Below, piece after piece: positions 18,818 through 30,713 of a stretch of DNA of 64,000 nucleotides (its first letter is position 1; every line of letters starts with the position of its first letter). The DNA is from Citrobacter sedlakii NBRC 105722 (GTDB lineage Bacteria > Pseudomonadota > Gammaproteobacteria > Enterobacterales > Enterobacteriaceae). The position numbers and the translations under genes were made by a program. Below the pieces are notes generated by a model. It was not told the origin of the DNA, did not search any database, and was given only the letters and a program-made list of their open reading frames with translations. The stretch spans positions 434,001 to 498,000 of the forward strand of contig NZ_BBNB01000001.1 in assembly GCF_000759835.1 (NCBI RefSeq), in the 5' to 3' direction.

Positions 18818-20500
18818 GTGAACAGAATCTTTTCCTCACATGTGATGCCTTTCCGCGCCCTCATCGACGCTTGTTGGAAAGAAAAATATACCGCTTCACG
18901 GTTTACCCGTGATCTCATCGCCGGGATAACGGTCGGGATTATTGCGATTCCGCTCGCAATGGCGCTGGCTATAGGCAGCGGCGTCGCTCCCCAATACGGT
19001 CTCTACACCGCGGCGGTTGCAGGTATTGTCATTGCCTTAACCGGCGGCTCGCGCTTTAGCGTCTCTGGCCCTACCGCCGCCTTTGTGGTGATCCTCTACC
19101 CGGTGTCGCAACAGTTTGGGCTGGCAGGCCTGCTGGTCGCGACCCTGATGTCCGGCATATTTCTGATCCTCTTTGGCCTGGCCCGCTTTGGCCGCCTGAT
19201 CGAATACATTCCGGTTTCCGTGACGTTAGGCTTTACGTCAGGGATTGGTATCACCATTGGTACCATGCAAATCAAGGACTTTCTGGGTCTGCAGATGGCG
19301 CACGTTCCCGAGCATTATCTGCAGAAAGTGGGCGCGCTGTTTATGGCGCTGCCAACGATCAACCTCGGCGACGCCGCCATTGGCATCGTGACGCTGGGCA
19401 CTCTGATTTTCTGGCCACGGCTGGGTATTCGTCTGCCCGGTCACCTTCCGGCTCTGCTGCTGGGCTGCGCGGTGATGGGGATAGTTAACCTGTTCGGCGG
19501 TCATGTCGCAACCATCGGTTCGCAGTTTCATTACATCCTCGCCGACGGTTCTCAGGGCAACGGGATCCCACAGTTGTTACCTCAGCTGGTGCTGCCATGG
19601 AACCTGCCGGATTCCGATTTTACGTTAAGCTGGGACTCGCTGCGCGCCCTGCTGCCTGCGGCTTTTTCAATGGCGATGCTCGGGGCTATCGAGTCGCTGC
19701 TGTGCGCCGTGGTGCTTGACGGAATGACCGGCACCAAGCACAAAGCCAATAGCGAACTGATAGGACAAGGGCTCGGCAACATTGTCGCGCCGTTCTTTGG
19801 CGGGATCACCGCCACCGCCGCGATTGCCCGTTCCGCCGCAAACGTACGCGCTGGCGCGACGTCGCCGATCTCCGCCGTCATTCACGCGATTCTGGTGATC
19901 CTCGCGCTGCTGGTGCTGGCGCCGCTGCTCTCCTGGTTGCCGCTGTCGGCGATGGCCGCGCTGCTATTGATGGTGGCGTGGAATATGAGCGAAGCGCATA
20001 AAGTGGTGGACCTGCTGCGCCACGCGCCGAAAGACGACATTATCGTGATGCTGATGTGTATGTCGCTGACGGTACTGTTTGATATGGTGATCGCCATCAG
20101 CGTGGGCATTGTGCTGGCATCCCTGCTGTTTATGCGGCGTATCGCGCGTATGACGCGCCTGGCGGCGGTTAACGTAGACGTGCCGGAGGATGTGTTGGTG
20201 CTGCGCGTAATTGGCCCGCTGTTTTTTGCCGCCGCTGAAGGGCTGTTTACCGATCTGGAATCACGTATTGAAGGCAAGCGCGTTGTCGTACTGAAGTGGG
20301 ATGCAGTACCTGTGCTGGATGCGGGCGGACTGGATGCGTTCCTGCGCTTTGTCAAAAGGCTGCCGGAGGGATGCGAACTGCGGGTGAGCAATCTTGAATT
20401 TCAGCCGCTGCGCACCATGGCGCGCGCCGGCATCCAGCCGATTCCGGGACGCCTGGCGTTTTTCCCGAATCGCGACGCCGCCCTGGCGGATTTGACATAA
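18818..20500 (+). CDS. dauA: C4-dicarboxylic acid transporter DauA (SulP family with STAS domain)
   Basis: 560 aa, the size of E. coli DauA (formerly YchM). The N-terminal part has the SulP transporter core of many hydrophobic segments, with the sulphate-transporter signature [20 protein letters not shown] near residues 65-85. The C-terminal STAS domain (about 435-555, [21 protein letters not shown]) is cytosolic. It carries succinate and other dicarboxylates aerobically at acidic pH and binds acyl carrier protein through STAS in E. coli. It is transcribed alone after the prs terminator. Confidence 0.93.
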   Translation: MNRIFSSHVMPFRALIDACWKEKYTASRFTRDLIAGITVGIIAIPLAMALAIGSGVAPQYGLYTAAVAGIVIALTGGSRFSVSGPTAAFVVILYPVSQQFGLAGLLVATLMSGIFLILFGLARFGRLIEYIPVSVTLGFTSGIGITIGTMQIKDFLGLQMAHVPEHYLQKVGALFMALPTINLGDAAIGIVTLGTLIFWPRLGIRLPGHLPALLLGCAVMGIVNLFGGHVATIGSQFHYILADGSQGNGIPQLLPQLVLPWNLPDSDFTLSWDSLRALLPAAFSMAMLGAIESLLCAVVLDGMTGTKHKANSELIGQGLGNIVAPFFGGITATAAIARSAANVRAGATSPISAVIHAILVILALLVLAPLLSWLPLSAMAALLLMVAWNMSEAHKVVDLLRHAPKDDIIVMLMCMSLTVLFDMVIAISVGIVLASLLFMRRIARMTRLAAVNVDVPEDVLVLRVIGPLFFAAAEGLFTDLESRIEGKRVVVLKWDAVPVLDAGGLDAFLRFVKRLPEGCELRVSNLEFQPLRTMARAGIQPIPGRLAFFPNRDAALADLT

Positions 20501-20506
20501 ATAAGC

Positions 20507-20546
20507 AAAAGCCCGGTGGCGTTCACGCTTACCGGGCCTCCCTTTC
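20507..20546. terminator. Probable terminator between dauA and ychH
   Basis: GCCCGGT (20511-20517) pairs with ACCGGGC (20531-20537) across a 13-base loop, flanked by AAAA on the left and CTCCCTTTCTT on the right. It sits between two converging genes and could stop both. The loop is long and the tail imperfect, hence moderate confidence. Confidence 0.5.
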
Positions 20547-20599
20547 TTGCCAACTGTCAGACCGGAGACGACATTTGGTTCGCTATCCGGCAATCAGCG

Positions 20600-20878
20600 T
20601 TAACTATGACGGCGATTGTCGTTACGGCGGCAACGTTTATCGTAGTGGCGTACCCACCAGTAGCGGTCACAAACTTGTTCATGCCCGCCAACACGTGCCC
20701 CTGCAAGCCAGAGAATGGCGCCGACGAAAATACTCAGCACTGCACCATGTGCGAAAAATTGTGGCAGGTTAAATTGCGGCAGTTGGTTTAAAATTGAATA
20801 ACCAACGCCAACAACCATCACCACTAACCCCAACCCCATTAGCACATTACCGAGTAACGAAGCGTTTTTGCGTTTCAT
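20600..20878 (-). CDS. ychH: Stress-induced membrane protein YchH
   Basis: 92 aa, the E. coli YchH size. Two hydrophobic segments (VLMGLGLVVMVVGVGYSIL and AHGAVLSIFVGAILWLAG) are joined by a short loop, and the C-terminus is strongly basic and aromatic (RYWWVRHYDKRCRR). An inner-membrane protein induced by stress and linked to biofilm in E. coli; activity unknown. It is divergent from pth. The 274 bp between them (20879-21152) hold promoters only, as far as I can see. Confidence 0.9.
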   Translation of the reverse strand: MKRKNASLLGNVLMGLGLVVMVVGVGYSILNQLPQFNLPQFFAHGAVLSIFVGAILWLAGARVGGHEQVCDRYWWVRHYDKRCRRNDNRRHS

Positions 20879-21152
20879 ATGTCACCTCCGGAACTTTTGG
20901 GTTGTTTCAGGGAATACCCCTAATCCTTATGTGTAAAGTATAGACAACACGCACCATTCTGAGTGCGGGAGCGATCACAAATACAACGTCACATTCAACA
21001 AAACTTTACAAATAAGCCCCTGAAGCCCTTGACTTTCTAATAGTCGACAGCGGCAACTATTCATTTCCCTCTTCTCTGACGCTGTTTTTTGTCAAGCGGG
21101 GCTGCAGACAGTACACTACGCGCCAGTGATTGACCTATGCAGGATAGAAAAC

Positions 21153-21737
21153 GTGACGATTAAACTGATTGTCGGCCTGGCAAACCCCGGCGCGGAGTAT
21201 GCAGCAACACGACACAATGCGGGCGCATGGTACGTCGATTTACTGGCTGAGCGGCTGCGAGCGCCGTTACGCGAAGAGCCGAAGTTCTTTGGCTATACGT
21301 CCCGGGTAACCGTTGAGGGTGAAGATGTTCGCCTGCTGGTGCCTACCACGTTTATGAACCTGAGCGGGAAAGCGGTCAGCGCGATGGCCAGTTTCTATCG
21401 CATTAATCCTGATGAGATTTTAGTGGCGCATGATGAGCTGGATCTGCCGCCAGGGGTTGCCAAATTTAAGCTGGGCGGTGGGCATGGCGGTCATAACGGC
21501 CTGAAGGACATTATCAGCAAACTTGGCAATAACCCTAACTTTCATCGCTTACGCATCGGAATTGGCCATCCGGGCGATAAAAATAAAGTTGTCGGCTTTG
21601 TGTTAGGAAAGCCACCGGTCTCTGAACAGAAGCTGATTGACGACGCGATTGACGAAGCGGCTCGCTGTACGGAGATTTGGTTTAAAGACGGTCTGACCAA
21701 AGCGACAAGCCGCTTGCATACCTTTAAGGCACAATAA
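21153..21737 (+). CDS. pth: Peptidyl-tRNA hydrolase
   Basis: 194 aa from GTG at 21153, the E. coli length; an upstream in-frame ATG at 21126 would add nine residues that are not part of the family. It releases stalled peptidyl-tRNAs. The catalytic histidine lies in the TRHNAGAW motif (His21 here), with Asn11 in LANPGAEY and the conserved aspartate in [10 protein letters not shown]. The glycine-rich [15 protein letters not shown] loop is present. It is 116 bp upstream of ychF, as in E. coli. Confidence 0.96.
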   Translation: MTIKLIVGLANPGAEYAATRHNAGAWYVDLLAERLRAPLREEPKFFGYTSRVTVEGEDVRLLVPTTFMNLSGKAVSAMASFYRINPDEILVAHDELDLPPGVAKFKLGGGHGGHNGLKDIISKLGNNPNFHRLRIGIGHPGDKNKVVGFVLGKPPVSEQKLIDDAIDEAARCTEIWFKDGLTKATSRLHTFKAQ

Positions 21738-21853
21738 ACCGGGATGTGCGGCATTTTTGCCGTACGCTGTGTATAATAGGCAAAGTTGTTTTCATTTCTA
21801 CAATCTGTTTTCTGTAACAGGTTGATTATCAAGTTATTAAGGTGATTTAAATC

Positions 21854-22945
21854 ATGGGATTCAAATGCGGTATCGTTGGTTTACCCAACGTCGGGAAATC
21901 CACCCTGTTCAACGCGCTGACCAAAGCCGGTATTGAAGCGGCCAACTTCCCGTTCTGTACGATCGAACCGAATACCGGCGTCGTACCGATGCCTGACCCG
22001 CGTCTGGATCAACTGGCTGAGATCGTTAAACCGCAACGAATTCTGCCGACGACCATGGAGTTCGTGGATATCGCGGGTCTGGTAAAAGGCGCGTCCAAAG
22101 GTGAAGGTCTGGGTAACCAGTTCCTGACCAACATTCGTGAGACCGAAGCGATCGGCCACGTCGTGCGCTGCTTCGAGAACGACAACATCATTCACGTTGC
22201 AGGTAAAGTTAACCCGGCGGAAGATATCGACGTTATCAATACCGAGCTGGCGCTGGCGGACCTCGATACCTGTGAACGTGCGATTCACCGTGTGCAGAAA
22301 AAAGCGAAAGGCGGTGATAAAGACGCTAAAGCCGAACTGGCGGCGCTGGAAAAATGTCTGCCGCACCTGGCCGAAGCGGGAATGCTGCGCTCTCTGGATC
22401 TGACCGACGAAGATAAAGCGGCAATCCGCTACCTGAGCTTCCTGACTCTGAAACCTACCATGTACATCGCCAACGTCAACGAGGACGGTTTCGAGAACAA
22501 CCCATATCTGGATCAGGTTCGTGAAATCGCAGCGAAAGAAGGCTCTGTGGTTGTTCCGGTTTGTGCTGCTGTTGAAGCCGATATCGCTGAGCTGGACGAT
22601 GAAGAACGTGACGAGTTCATGCAGGAACTGGGGCTGGAAGAACCGGGTCTGAACCGCGTGATTCGCGCGGGCTATCGCCTGCTTAACCTGCAGACCTATT
22701 TCACCGCTGGCGTGAAAGAAGTCCGTGCCTGGACTATCCCTGTCGGCGCAACAGCCCCGCAGGCGGCAGGAAAAATCCATACTGACTTCGAAAAAGGGTT
22801 TATTCGCGCGCAGACTATTGCGTTTGATGATTTCATTACCTATAAGGGCGAACAGGGCGCGAAAGAAGCCGGTAAGATGCGCGCCGAAGGTAAAGATTAC
22901 ATCGTTAAAGACGGTGATGTGATGAACTTCTTGTTCAACGTCTAA
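21854..22945 (+). CDS. ychF: Redox-regulated ATPase YchF
   Basis: 363 aa Obg-family P-loop protein that prefers ATP. The G1 loop is GLPNVGKST (about 9-17), switch and G3 region [19 protein letters not shown], and a TGS domain closes the C-terminus ([14 protein letters not shown] onward to [11 protein letters not shown]). A coiled-coil hairpin occupies about 135-195. It binds ribosomes and is involved in oxidative stress and translation initiation fidelity. It may be cotranscribed with pth. Confidence 0.96.
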   Translation: MGFKCGIVGLPNVGKSTLFNALTKAGIEAANFPFCTIEPNTGVVPMPDPRLDQLAEIVKPQRILPTTMEFVDIAGLVKGASKGEGLGNQFLTNIRETEAIGHVVRCFENDNIIHVAGKVNPAEDIDVINTELALADLDTCERAIHRVQKKAKGGDKDAKAELAALEKCLPHLAEAGMLRSLDLTDEDKAAIRYLSFLTLKPTMYIANVNEDGFENNPYLDQVREIAAKEGSVVVPVCAAVEADIAELDDEERDEFMQELGLEEPGLNRVIRAGYRLLNLQTYFTAGVKEVRAWTIPVGATAPQAAGKIHTDFEKGFIRAQTIAFDDFITYKGEQGAKEAGKMRAEGKDYIVKDGDVMNFLFNV

Positions 22946-22994
22946 CGGCATTGATGCATCAGGAAGCGCTAATTCCTGTTCATTCACACTCTGC

Positions 22995-23023
22995 AAAATC
23001 CACGCCTTAGCGTGGATTTTTTT
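22995..23023 (+). terminator. Terminator after ychF
   Basis: AAATCCACGC pairs perfectly with GCGTGGATTT around a CTTA loop and continues in T. It closes the core block; the following 190 bp (23025-23217) show no gene that I recognise. Confidence 0.9.
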
Positions 23024-23217
23024 GGATGATTGCCCTGACAAAACACAACGTGAGGGATGGCAGGTTCATTAAGTTCGGTAACAATATCAGTGGCGTACTT
23101 ACATCCGATTGTCGCTTATTGCTGACCTTCTGCTCAGTTAGCTTGTCCGCATTGTGCCAGAAACGGTCTATCAATCTAAGATCGAACCGCAGGAGCCGGG
23201 ATATTAGTATATTGTGT

Positions 23218-23775
23218 TTATGTGGGAACAATGAGCTGTAATCTTGGATAACGTTCCAGCCATCGCTTTGTCGTGACCCGTTGTTTAAAAGAGTCCAATT
23301 TATCAATTTCAAATGCAGGAGTCGGCCGTAAACGCAATTCAAATAAGTCAGAAAGTCCATAAGGCGCACAAATATCAAGACCTTTCTTCCCCAATCTGAC
23401 GGCTACAGCAGTTGCCGTTTCAGGCCAATGCAGTAGAGCATTTCGTGTTGATGTATAGGGATGATCACCGTTACGTTTATGCATTCTGGCTTGATTCTTC
23501 ACCGACCAATCTAACGAAGGCACTTGTTGCCTAAGCCTGTCTTCAAGGTAACGATCATGTTCTGGGCTACAGTGCTCTGAGTCAAACCAGACTATATCCA
23601 CATCACCAGAAACAGGACTTGGGCCATACTCATGTAATTGATCCCAAACTGCATCTCGCACAAACCCAGCCCCAATCCAGCCATCATTGAGTTCAAGTGC
23701 CCGAACAGCATCAAGAACCTTCATTCTGACAGGGTCAGTTGACAATATTTTCTGCAGTGACTTTTGGTATTCCAT
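23218..23775 (-). CDS. Nucleotidyltransferase family protein
   Basis: 185 aa. The central pattern GAGFVRDAVWD followed by SGDVDIVWFD gives the G-x-x and D-x-D metal-binding core of the polymerase-beta type nucleotidyltransferase fold, most like the uncharacterised bacterial PF06042-type group. A third acidic site would be in KGLDICAPYG. An AGAGG ribosome site precedes the ATG. No signal or membrane segment. Substrate unknown; such proteins also occur alone in many genomes. It lies in the accessory patch and is visibly more AT-rich than its neighbours, which suggests acquisition. It converges with ychF. Confidence 0.75.
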   Translation of the reverse strand: MEYQKSLQKILSTDPVRMKVLDAVRALELNDGWIGAGFVRDAVWDQLHEYGPSPVSGDVDIVWFDSEHCSPEHDRYLEDRLRQQVPSLDWSVKNQARMHKRNGDHPYTSTRNALLHWPETATAVAVRLGKKGLDICAPYGLSDLFELRLRPTPAFEIDKLDSFKQRVTTKRWLERYPRLQLIVPT

Positions 23776-23928
23776 TTTTACCTCTACTGGAAATAGTAGC
23801 CCATTGGTTTAAATACCTTCATCTTCCCCATCCATGTCCGCTCCTCGTTCAGTGCAGATCTTAAAACCTTTCCGGCAACCTGTTTCGGAGCAGAAGCAGT
23901 CTTTATGGCAACCAGGTTTGCAGGCACG

Positions 23929-24270
23929 TTAATCAACAATAAACAGCGTTGCGCCTGTCGTTGTGCTGGATTGATGCCGCTCAGCGTTATCGCCAACCTG
24001 ATAACTCATTCCGGCCTTCAGGACAAATTCTCGTCCATCTTCCAGCACGGTTTTTAACTCGCCTTCAATGCAGAAAAGGATATGCCCTTTTTGACACCAA
24101 TGGTCCGCAAGGTAGCCAGGCGTATACTCAACCATACGTACACGGATTTGATTGGGTTTGTTACCAAAGTATTGTGTACGCCAGTAAGCGATGCCCGTTT
24201 CTCCAGGGTACTCTGTTCTTTCAACTTCGTTCCAGTTCGTGGTGCCAAAAGCAAACGCATCCATCTTCAT
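23929..24270 (-). CDS. DHCW-motif cupin fold protein
   Basis: 113 aa single-domain cupin. It carries the hallmark LADHWCQKGHILFCIEGEL, in which the first cupin motif is altered to the D-H-W-C pattern that names this family, and the second cupin motif follows near the end (AGMSYQVGDNAERHQ). A GGGGA ribosome site is 8 bases before the ATG. Cytosolic, probably metal-binding, function unknown. Between this gene and the nucleotidyltransferase (23776-23928) a C-terminal-like stretch ending KPMGYYFQ is open on the same strand, but I cannot assign it. Confidence 0.75.
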   Translation of the reverse strand: MKMDAFAFGTTNWNEVERTEYPGETGIAYWRTQYFGNKPNQIRVRMVEYTPGYLADHWCQKGHILFCIEGELKTVLEDGREFVLKAGMSYQVGDNAERHQSSTTTGATLFIVD

Positions 24271-24330
24271 TGTGTTGGTCCCCGTGGGAATACAAATTAT
24301 CTGTCAACGGAATAAAGCGACATACACACA

Positions 24331-24552
24331 TTACACGTCATGCTGACGCTTCGCTTCATTTTTCACATGTATGTCCATTTCGCTGGCCCCGTGTTCCATC
24401 CAGTCAACAACCTTGCCTCCCGCCCCGGCAATGGCGATATGCGACATGGCCATCTCAGGAGCAGCGCCATGCCAGTGTTTCACGCACCAGCCCCCACTCC
24501 CGGAAGTCAGAATGTTATCGTTATGTATGCAAAGGCAAAGCAACTGAAACAA
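24331..24552 (-). pseudogene. Remnant of a mandelonitrile-lyase-like cupin (C-terminal fragment)
   Basis: The minus-strand reading [19 protein letters not shown], then [10 protein letters not shown], closely resembles the conserved second half of small cupins annotated as (R)-mandelonitrile lyase-like or carboxymuconolactone-decarboxylase-associated (pattern KHWHGA-P--AM-HIAI-----G--VDWMEHV). The N-terminal half, including the first cupin motif, is missing, and the reading opens with unrelated residues; the C-terminal tail is also altered. The 390 bp between the DHCW cupin and the phzF-like gene contain nothing else recognisable. Confidence 0.6.
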
Positions 24553-24664
24553 TACCTACCTTAAATTGCAGGCCGCGCTTCGGTCTCGGGAAAGAGAATC
24601 AAACTGCGCACTGCCGTGTCATGATAAGGTGTGAGTTTTCCGGATATGCCGTGAGGTTGACGCT

Positions 24665-25456
24665 ATGCAAAAAATTGATTTCTACATGATAGATGCCTTT
24701 GCCAACACCACCTTTGGCGGTAATGCCGCGGCGGTCTGCCCGCTTACCGAATGGCTGCCCGATGAGACACTTTTAAAAATGGCGAAGCAGCATAATCAAT
24801 CGGAAACCGCTTTCTTTGTGGTCAACGACAAGGGTTTTACGCTGCGCTGGTTTACCACTCAGGGGGAAATTAATCTGTGTGGACATGCCACCCTTGCGGC
24901 GGCGCACGTCATCTTCGAACATCTGAATTATCCTTATGCGACCATTCACTTCGATACCCGATTTGTCGGGCCGCTGACCGTCACCCGCAGCGGCGAGTGG
25001 TTGACGCTGGATTTTCCGGCCTGGCAGACGGACCCCGTCACGCCACCGCCTTTATTGCTCGAGGCATTAGGCATTACGCAGTACACAGAAGTGCGCGCCG
25101 CACGAGATTATCTGGTGGTCCTGGAACATCAACGCGAGGTGGAAGCGCTGTGCCCTGATATCAGCGCCATGCTGCCTCTTGAAAAAATGGTGTGCGTCAC
25201 CGCGCCCGGTGCCGGGGAATACGACTTTGTGAGCCGTTTCTTCTGCCCCGGTGAAGCGGTTGCAGAAGATCCGGTCACCGGTTCAGCGCACACCATGCTC
25301 ATCCCTTACTGGGCTGAAAAATTGCATAAAACGCAGATGCTCGCGTATCAGGGGAGTGAACGCGGCGGCGAACTACGCTGCCAGCTAAAGGGGGATCGGG
25401 TTTACATCGGTGGGCAGGCAACGACCTATCTGACGGGCAAGGCGCTGTTGCGCTAA
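24665..25456 (+). CDS. PhzF family isomerase/epimerase
   Basis: 263 aa of the PhzF/diaminopimelate-epimerase fold, two similar halves. The catalytic glutamate is Glu47 in NQSETAFF, followed by RWFTTQGEINLCGHATLAAAHV in outline (the GHAT motif near 75) and the second-half signature EDPVTGSAHTML. E. coli YddE is a related protein. The reaction is unknown; no phenazine genes are nearby, so the phenazine name is only by family. A TGAGG site precedes the ATG. It is convergent with cobB and sits at the right edge of the accessory patch. Confidence 0.85.
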   Translation: MQKIDFYMIDAFANTTFGGNAAAVCPLTEWLPDETLLKMAKQHNQSETAFFVVNDKGFTLRWFTTQGEINLCGHATLAAAHVIFEHLNYPYATIHFDTRFVGPLTVTRSGEWLTLDFPAWQTDPVTPPPLLLEALGITQYTEVRAARDYLVVLEHQREVEALCPDISAMLPLEKMVCVTAPGAGEYDFVSRFFCPGEAVAEDPVTGSAHTMLIPYWAEKLHKTQMLAYQGSERGGELRCQLKGDRVYIGGQATTYLTGKALLR

Positions 25457-25499
25457 AACGGAGAAATGCTGCCCGGCATTCTTTCCGGGCAGTAACGCG

Positions 25500-26321
25500 T
25501 CACAGTCCTTTCAGTAACTTCTCAACGAACTCAGGGACCACCTGGCTTGCGGGGCCGTAATACTTCTCATCGAATTCGCTGCCGACCTGACTGGGCTCAA
25601 GGTTCAGCTCAACCGTGTGCGCGCCGTGCAGTTTCGCTTCGTGGACAAAACCTGCCGCCGGATAAACGTGCCCGGAAGTGCCAATGGCGATAAAGACATC
25701 CGCCATGGCCAGCGCCATATAGATCTCATCCATGCCAATCGGCATTTCACCAAACCAGACGACATGCGGGCGCAGCGGCGCCGGAAACTGGCAGCAATGG
25801 CATTTATCGTCCGGCGTAACGTCACCGGTCCACGCCAGAATCTGCCCGCTCTGCGAACAATGCACCTTCAACAGCTCGCCGTGCATATGAATAATATTAT
25901 GATTACCCGCCCGTTCATGCAGATTATCGATATTTTGCGTTACCAGCATAAAACGATCGCCCAGCGCCTCTTCCAGCTTCGCCAGTGCGAGATGCGCCGG
26001 ATTCGGCTGAATTTCAGGCTGTTGCAGCTGTCGACGACGCGCATTATAGAATGACTGCACCAGCTCCGGGTTACGGGCGAAGCCTTCCGGCGTCGCTACG
26101 TCTTCGACGCGATGTTCTTCCCATAAACCGTCCGCCGCGCGGAAGGTGCGAATTCCGGACTCCGCAGAAATGCCAGCCCCTGTAAGCACTAATACTCTCG
26201 GTTTCTCCATCACTTCCGGCACCACTCTGTCTCTGAAAAAGATCCGCTGACGCAGACGTTCGCGTAGATGGCGTTTGTTTTTACGAAATCGACTTAACCG
26301 ATGACCCCGACGCGACAGCAT
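25500..26321 (-). CDS. cobB: NAD-dependent protein deacylase CobB (sirtuin)
   Basis: 273 aa sirtuin. NAD loop [14 protein letters not shown] starts at about residue 48, the catalytic histidine is His147 in IIHMHGEL, and zinc ligands are in CSQSG and KCHCCQ. Tyr92 and Arg95 (FYNARRRQ) are the residues that give desuccinylase activity. The basic first 37 residues and Met38 correspond to the long and short E. coli forms. The C-terminus is about six residues shorter than in E. coli. It deacetylates acetyl-CoA synthetase and many other proteins. It lies 15 bp after nagK. Confidence 0.95.
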   Translation of the reverse strand: MLSRRGHRLSRFRKNKRHLRERLRQRIFFRDRVVPEVMEKPRVLVLTGAGISAESGIRTFRAADGLWEEHRVEDVATPEGFARNPELVQSFYNARRRQLQQPEIQPNPAHLALAKLEEALGDRFMLVTQNIDNLHERAGNHNIIHMHGELLKVHCSQSGQILAWTGDVTPDDKCHCCQFPAPLRPHVVWFGEMPIGMDEIYMALAMADVFIAIGTSGHVYPAAGFVHEAKLHGAHTVELNLEPSQVGSEFDEKYYGPASQVVPEFVEKLLKGL

Positions 26322-26336
26322 AGCAACCTCTATTGA

Positions 26337-27248
26337 TTAATCGGTAAGATGTAAGAAGGCCGCACCGCGCATTCCGCCCGCGTCGCCGTGACGCGCACGT
26401 TCAATACGCGGTACGCGTGCGACAGGCAATAAGTGGCGCGGCAGTCTGTCTGCCAGCTGCGTGGTGACGGCGGTAAAATTCGACAGGCCGCCGCCAATAA
26501 CCACCAGATCCGGATCGACAATCGTCAGGATATTTCCCAGACAAACGGCCAGTAAGTCCAGATAACGTTCAACATGCGCCCGCGCCTGTTCGTCGCCCTG
26601 CTCCCACAGCGCAATGATTTCAGGCGCCTCCAGCGGTTGATGATAATAATGCTGATACAGCCAGGCAAATCCCCGCCCGGAAAGATAATTTTCAATGCAG
26701 CCCAGTTGACCGCAGCCGCAGCGACGCAACGGAAAGTCGAACCCCATCAGCGTGAGGGCATCAACCGGCAGACGCATATGCCCAAATTCGCCGGTAATAT
26801 AACTGCGGCCAGTGATCGGTTTTCCGTTAAGGATCAAACCACCGCCTACGCCGGTGCCGAGGATCAATCCCATCACCAACGGATATTGGGTGAATTCATC
26901 GTCCCAGGCTTCAGATAGCGCAAAGCAGTTCGCATCGTTATCGAGGCGAACATCACGGTCAAGACGCGCGCTAAGGTCGGCACGCAAGGGTTTGCCACTG
27001 GCGGCGGGAACGTTCGCGGCATACAGGGTGCCATCTTCAGTTTCCGGCATGCCCGGAATACCAATACCGACCGATCCTTTGACGCCAAAGCGCTGGTCAG
27101 CTTCCGCCACCAGCTGACATACGGCGTCTAAAAAGGCCGCGTAACCGTCGCGTGGCGTAGGTATACGTTTTTCCCACTGGAGTTTGCGCTGGTTGTCAAA
27201 CACGCCTAACGCAATTTTTGTACCGCCAATATCAAACCCGTAATACAT
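26337..27248 (-). CDS. nagK: N-acetylglucosamine kinase
   Basis: 303 aa ROK-family sugar kinase. The N-terminal phosphate loop is [13 protein letters not shown], and the ROK signature with its zinc-binding cysteines is [15 protein letters not shown] (about 178-192). It phosphorylates GlcNAc recovered from peptidoglycan turnover; NagZ, which generates the sugar, is encoded at 41849-42874. It follows lolE by 29 bp and precedes cobB, the E. coli order. Confidence 0.95.
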   Translation of the reverse strand: MYYGFDIGGTKIALGVFDNQRKLQWEKRIPTPRDGYAAFLDAVCQLVAEADQRFGVKGSVGIGIPGMPETEDGTLYAANVPAASGKPLRADLSARLDRDVRLDNDANCFALSEAWDDEFTQYPLVMGLILGTGVGGGLILNGKPITGRSYITGEFGHMRLPVDALTLMGFDFPLRRCGCGQLGCIENYLSGRGFAWLYQHYYHQPLEAPEIIALWEQGDEQARAHVERYLDLLAVCLGNILTIVDPDLVVIGGGLSNFTAVTTQLADRLPRHLLPVARVPRIERARHGDAGGMRGAAFLHLTD

Positions 27249-27277
27249 TGCCGCTCCTTGTCTTTTTTCTTTTGGCG

Positions 27278-30535
<3,258 letters not shown>

Positions 30536-30713
30536 CTAAATATATTCTTTCCCCGGCGCGCTTACCGTTCTGATCTTTCTCCTGAATCATCCAAATGAAG
30601 AATATTACGCATGACGATACCGAGGGCGATTCAATTTGCTAAAGAGAAACGATCGCGGATAATAAAGAGCATTGCTTATCAGACGTATACCTAAAAGAGA
30701 TTCTGACAACCGA

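Noticed and set aside
21881..23041. 386-codon frame on the minus strand opposite ychF
   Set aside because: It is the antisense of a full-length, highly conserved gene, and its translation is rich in F, Q and R with no family resemblance.
23784..23996. 70-codon minus-strand frame between the nucleotidyltransferase and the DHCW cupin
   Set aside because: It overlaps the cupin C-terminus in another frame and has no recognisable similarity; kept only as a note that the gap is open on this strand.
24340..24564. 74-codon plus-strand frame opposite the decayed cupin
   Set aside because: The conserved cupin residues are on the minus strand; this frame is its complement.
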